Assembly: GCF_900113545.1 (NCBI RefSeq)
Contig: NZ_FOPS01000006.1
Span: 1 to 64,000 of the forward strand
Source: Neisseria elongata subsp. elongata
GTDB taxonomy: Bacteria > Pseudomonadota > Gammaproteobacteria > Burkholderiales > Neisseriaceae
Length of the DNA: 64,000 bases
Direction: 5' to 3'
In this document: one piece after another, positions 62,801 through 64,000 of the stretch
Layout of the letters: each line of letters starts with the position of its first letter
Numbering within the stretch: the stretch's first letter is position 1
The notes under the pieces: generated by a model
The model's database searches: none
What the model was told of the DNA's origin: nothing
The model's input: only the letters and a program-made list of their open reading frames with translations
Position numbers and translations under genes: made by a program

Positions 62801-64000
62801 CCAATATATCCAAAACATGCAGTTGAACAGAATCATCTTCAATCGTTACCAACACATTGTCAGGTTTCAAATCGCCATGTGTGAAACCTAGACTGTGTAA
62901 ATGTTCAATGCTTTGAATAAATTGATGGATAAGAGTCTGTTTTTGTTTATCCGATAAATCAAGTTTGCAAATATCTTGCCAAGTATGCCCGTCAATAAAA
63001 TCACTTGCTGCAAAAAGGCAGCCTGATTTTTTGGCAATACCGAATTCTCGGATTTTCGATAAATAATCAGGCGACAAATTTGCCAGTTTTGCCATATTTT
63101 CCAACCAATTCAAAACCACTCTGGCTTTTGAATTATCGGTTTGCGGGTCTGCGTTCAGCCATGCTTTAACCAACAAACCATTGGAACGGTAAACTTCTTT
63201 CTCTCTGGTGTCTACAATAAAATCATCATCTTCACGATAAGCACGGGAATGGTTGATGTCATGTGTGAATGGCTCTAATTTTGTAAAATCAAATGAAAAA
63301 TCCACCGCCTGTTCAGGTTTGGCTTGATTAAATTTATCTAAAACATCTATCGCACTTTTAAAAGGTATATCAGACAATGCCTCACGCAAAATTTCGGCAT
63401 ACCATGTGGTTTCATCTGCTAATTTATTTTTCATTTCATCAAGACTGACTTGTGAAATGCGCTTAGCCTGAATGATATGCCATGCCAAAACAGCCAAAGA
63501 ACGTACATCATATTGGTATGGCGTGAGTTTGATGCCGTCTGAAAGTGGAAAGTGAGATTTTGCTAAATCGCCGGAGACTTCCAAAATCTCACGAATGTCG
63601 CCAACAGTTTCTTCAGATGAAAAATAAGCGGTAGCAAACCCTGATAGCGTAATTTTGTCATCTGCCGAGAGCCAAATGCTGTGATTACCCAAATCGCGAT
63701 GGGCAATACCGATTTTGTGTAACTGGGCAAATTTATCCAACAATAATTGCACCAATCCCAAACGGCGTTCTGTGCTTAGATTTTCGCCATTGTATCCGCC
63801 GACAAATTGGTCAAAACGTTTTTGCTGTGGGAACAGCTCAAATAAATCAATATGTTCCGCCGTAATTTCGCCTTTTTGCGGCGTAGATTTGTAATTCAAG
63901 CAGGTGTGATACAAGTCTTTATTTTGTAATTTAATATGGTTCAATACATCGTATTCACGGCTGACTAGGCGATAACGCCCGTCAGGTGTTTGAGCTTCGG
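59829..64000 (-). CDS. pseudokinase-kinase-SF1 helicase fusion, candidate Mokosh type I MkoA (5' end outside window)
   Basis: At least 1,389 codons are visible; the frame is open to the window edge, so the start lies beyond 64000. Numbering from 63944, kinase domain 1 covers about -18 to 205. Its loop reads AHRDLGNHSIW (no Asn at the usual position) and its DFG site LSGFA, so it is probably a pseudokinase. Kinase domain 2 (about 245-455) has VKAW lysine, THGDLKPDNVLV and VLDILDF, so it is probably active. A linker domain (460-660) is followed by a UPF1/COG1112-type helicase: Walker A QGPPGTGKTEF (812-822), DEAA (1061-1064), GDHKQLPPL, TQYRMAP, DSYQGKEN and NRINVALSRA. A 200-residue helical insertion separates Walker A and B. 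The C-terminus has no nuclease. It carries several DUS dialects. Confidence 0.8.
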   Translation of the reverse strand, partial: EAQTPDGRYRLVSREYDVLNHIKLQNKDLYHTCLNYKSTPQKGEITAEHIDLFELFPQQKRFDQFVGGYNGENLSTERRLGLVQLLLDKFAQLHKIGIAHRDLGNHSIWLSADDKITLSGFATAYFSSEETVGDIREILEVSGDLAKSHFPLSDGIKLTPYQYDVRSLAVLAWHIIQAKRISQVSLDEMKNKLADETTWYAEILREALSDIPFKSAIDVLDKFNQAKPEQAVDFSFDFTKLEPFTHDINHSRAYREDDDFIVDTREKEVYRSNGLLVKAWLNADPQTDNSKARVVLNWLENMAKLANLSPDYLSKIREFGIAKKSGCLFAASDFIDGHTWQDICKLDLSDKQKQTLIHQFIQSIEHLHSLGFTHGDLKPDNVLVTIEDDSVQLHVLDILDFSPSGQSQFNTEYSPEFDHPTEKQRDNFAVMKMACELLGVEWNRPSESFVEVAEVIQQEYSDSKTAFISLARFKEALNPKPVTPMIDITVGGRESFLPIEIYPENGELFVQFKESQKYPNEEIDITFIGLGGKFTAFYTISEKRFRHGLSPFERYHISRNDRDDSKCSLQIGLNITHSNYSNLDKLNDFIAGSTEFKNSIIQFVQEHFFKQPEKEQAENNENFEAEPVDIIAEETVIEQRPNIQKLWQAILDTETEALPSITASEALQKTENGETYIPYDGEINPIDQFKRDEIVEAIGKSEDREKTFVYGTVDVVKSTLNEIHLKKYKDKNTVRIQSGTPVYLQSFQNKASYTRRKNALQRILDGESAVKNLVHYFDEYCNLPSEKYEIHVSDEEFKRYDQPEKNVSLNKAQRIAFQRLIANGPLSLLQGPPGTGKTEFIAAFVHYLFDVQKVRNILLVSQSHEAVNTAAERIRKHCQRLGTDLQLVRFSNREIADSEILEDVFSPNLVGQKRAQLNVNKISNICQLGRSMGLPEDYLRKRAELAFDIGVQIRRYQKIVNSSKNENIDEDEKRLHQKLEKSIKEQAQAMGLREFEIDEILPKFISELDHKHNIQPIENIQARKLIDLTQDMLEALSNERTNYDEFLARSRQLVIGTCVGIGQRHIGIADNLYDWVIVDEAARSISSELAIAMQSGTRILLVGDHKQLPPLYSEEHKNALARRLGISKRGEELDQALGSDFERVFLSEYGKQTCATLKTQYRMAPAIGSLVSACFYENVLENGKTDNDVPNIYFRLPEKIKSCVTWLDTTLLPNAYHEQGKNGSLSNRAEADTIIDLLQDLANDETFINSEVVQKCLEKNEQAVGVICMYGEQKKLIRKKFNERSWSDDFHRLVKIDSVDSYQGKENRVIILSLTRYDKTYSTGFLHLPNRINVALSRAMDKLVIVGAKTVWEQPKNSKTPLAKVLRFIQKQNNPQDYAIKILKNGAKK

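Overview
The window is a 64 kb piece of a commensal Neisseria chromosome. The main evidence is the DNA uptake sequence (DUS). Dozens of copies of the AG-DUS form (AGGCCGTCTGAA) are present, mostly as inverted pairs acting as terminators between genes. Gene content and order also fit Neisseria: ponA diverging from pilMNOPQ, dnaB followed by the five minor-pilin genes, surE-nlpD, bamE-dapB diverging from fur, and lipoprotein versions of binding proteins. An mglBAC galactoside transporter, which I believe is absent from meningococci, and the AG-DUS dialect point to the commensal group (mucosa/sicca/subflava-like). I cannot name the species.

Layout. 1-0.33 kb: 5' end of a 16S rRNA gene leaving the window on the minus strand, with two near-consensus promoters and boxA. 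0.5-3.6 kb: hemB, recR, glyA. 3.8-7.6 kb: mglBAC. 7.9-11.7 kb: a small membrane protein, a DUF815-type ATPase, a decayed phage-like fragment, nlpD and surE. 11.8-14 kb: hpnD-hpnE of squalene synthesis. 14-17.5 kb: minor pilin operon pilHIJKX, then dnaB. 19-27.7 kb: metabolic and housekeeping genes (rubredoxin, acyl-CoA dehydrogenase, AhpD-like, pyrC, aspS, DUF502, pldA, rpsT). 27.8-31 kb: potD and a Kef-type antiporter. 31.8-39.5 kb: pilMNOPQ and ponA. 39.7-45.5 kb: rpoH, dapA-bamC, a LysR regulator, era. 45.6-49.6 kb: a PTS EIIC-like protein, several small genes, gcvH. 49.9-52 kb: accB and accC with a small membrane gene between. 52.3-58 kb: a methyltransferase, dapB-bamE, fur, an orphan histidine kinase and a TehA-like transporter.

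The last 5.6 kb (58.4-64 kb) is the accessory part. It is visibly AT-rich and carries a tightly coupled two-gene operon. The upstream gene encodes a very large protein with two protein-kinase domains (the first lacking key residues) fused to a UPF1/COG1112-like SF1 helicase; its 5' end lies beyond the window. The downstream gene encodes a winged-helix protein of unknown enzymatic class. The architecture matches Mokosh type I anti-phage systems as I know them. The operon lies beside a LysR gene reduced to its two ends. It contains uptake sequences of several Neisseriaceae dialects, including the Eikenella form, which suggests transfer by transformation within the family.

Genes that work together: the two pil clusters supply the secretin complex and the minor pilins of the type IV pilus, the machine that binds DUS. 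bamC and bamE belong to the outer-membrane assembly complex and dapA and dapB to lysine/peptidoglycan precursor synthesis; each bam gene sits next to a dap gene. accB and accC form biotin carboxylase. glyA and gcvH both serve one-carbon metabolism.
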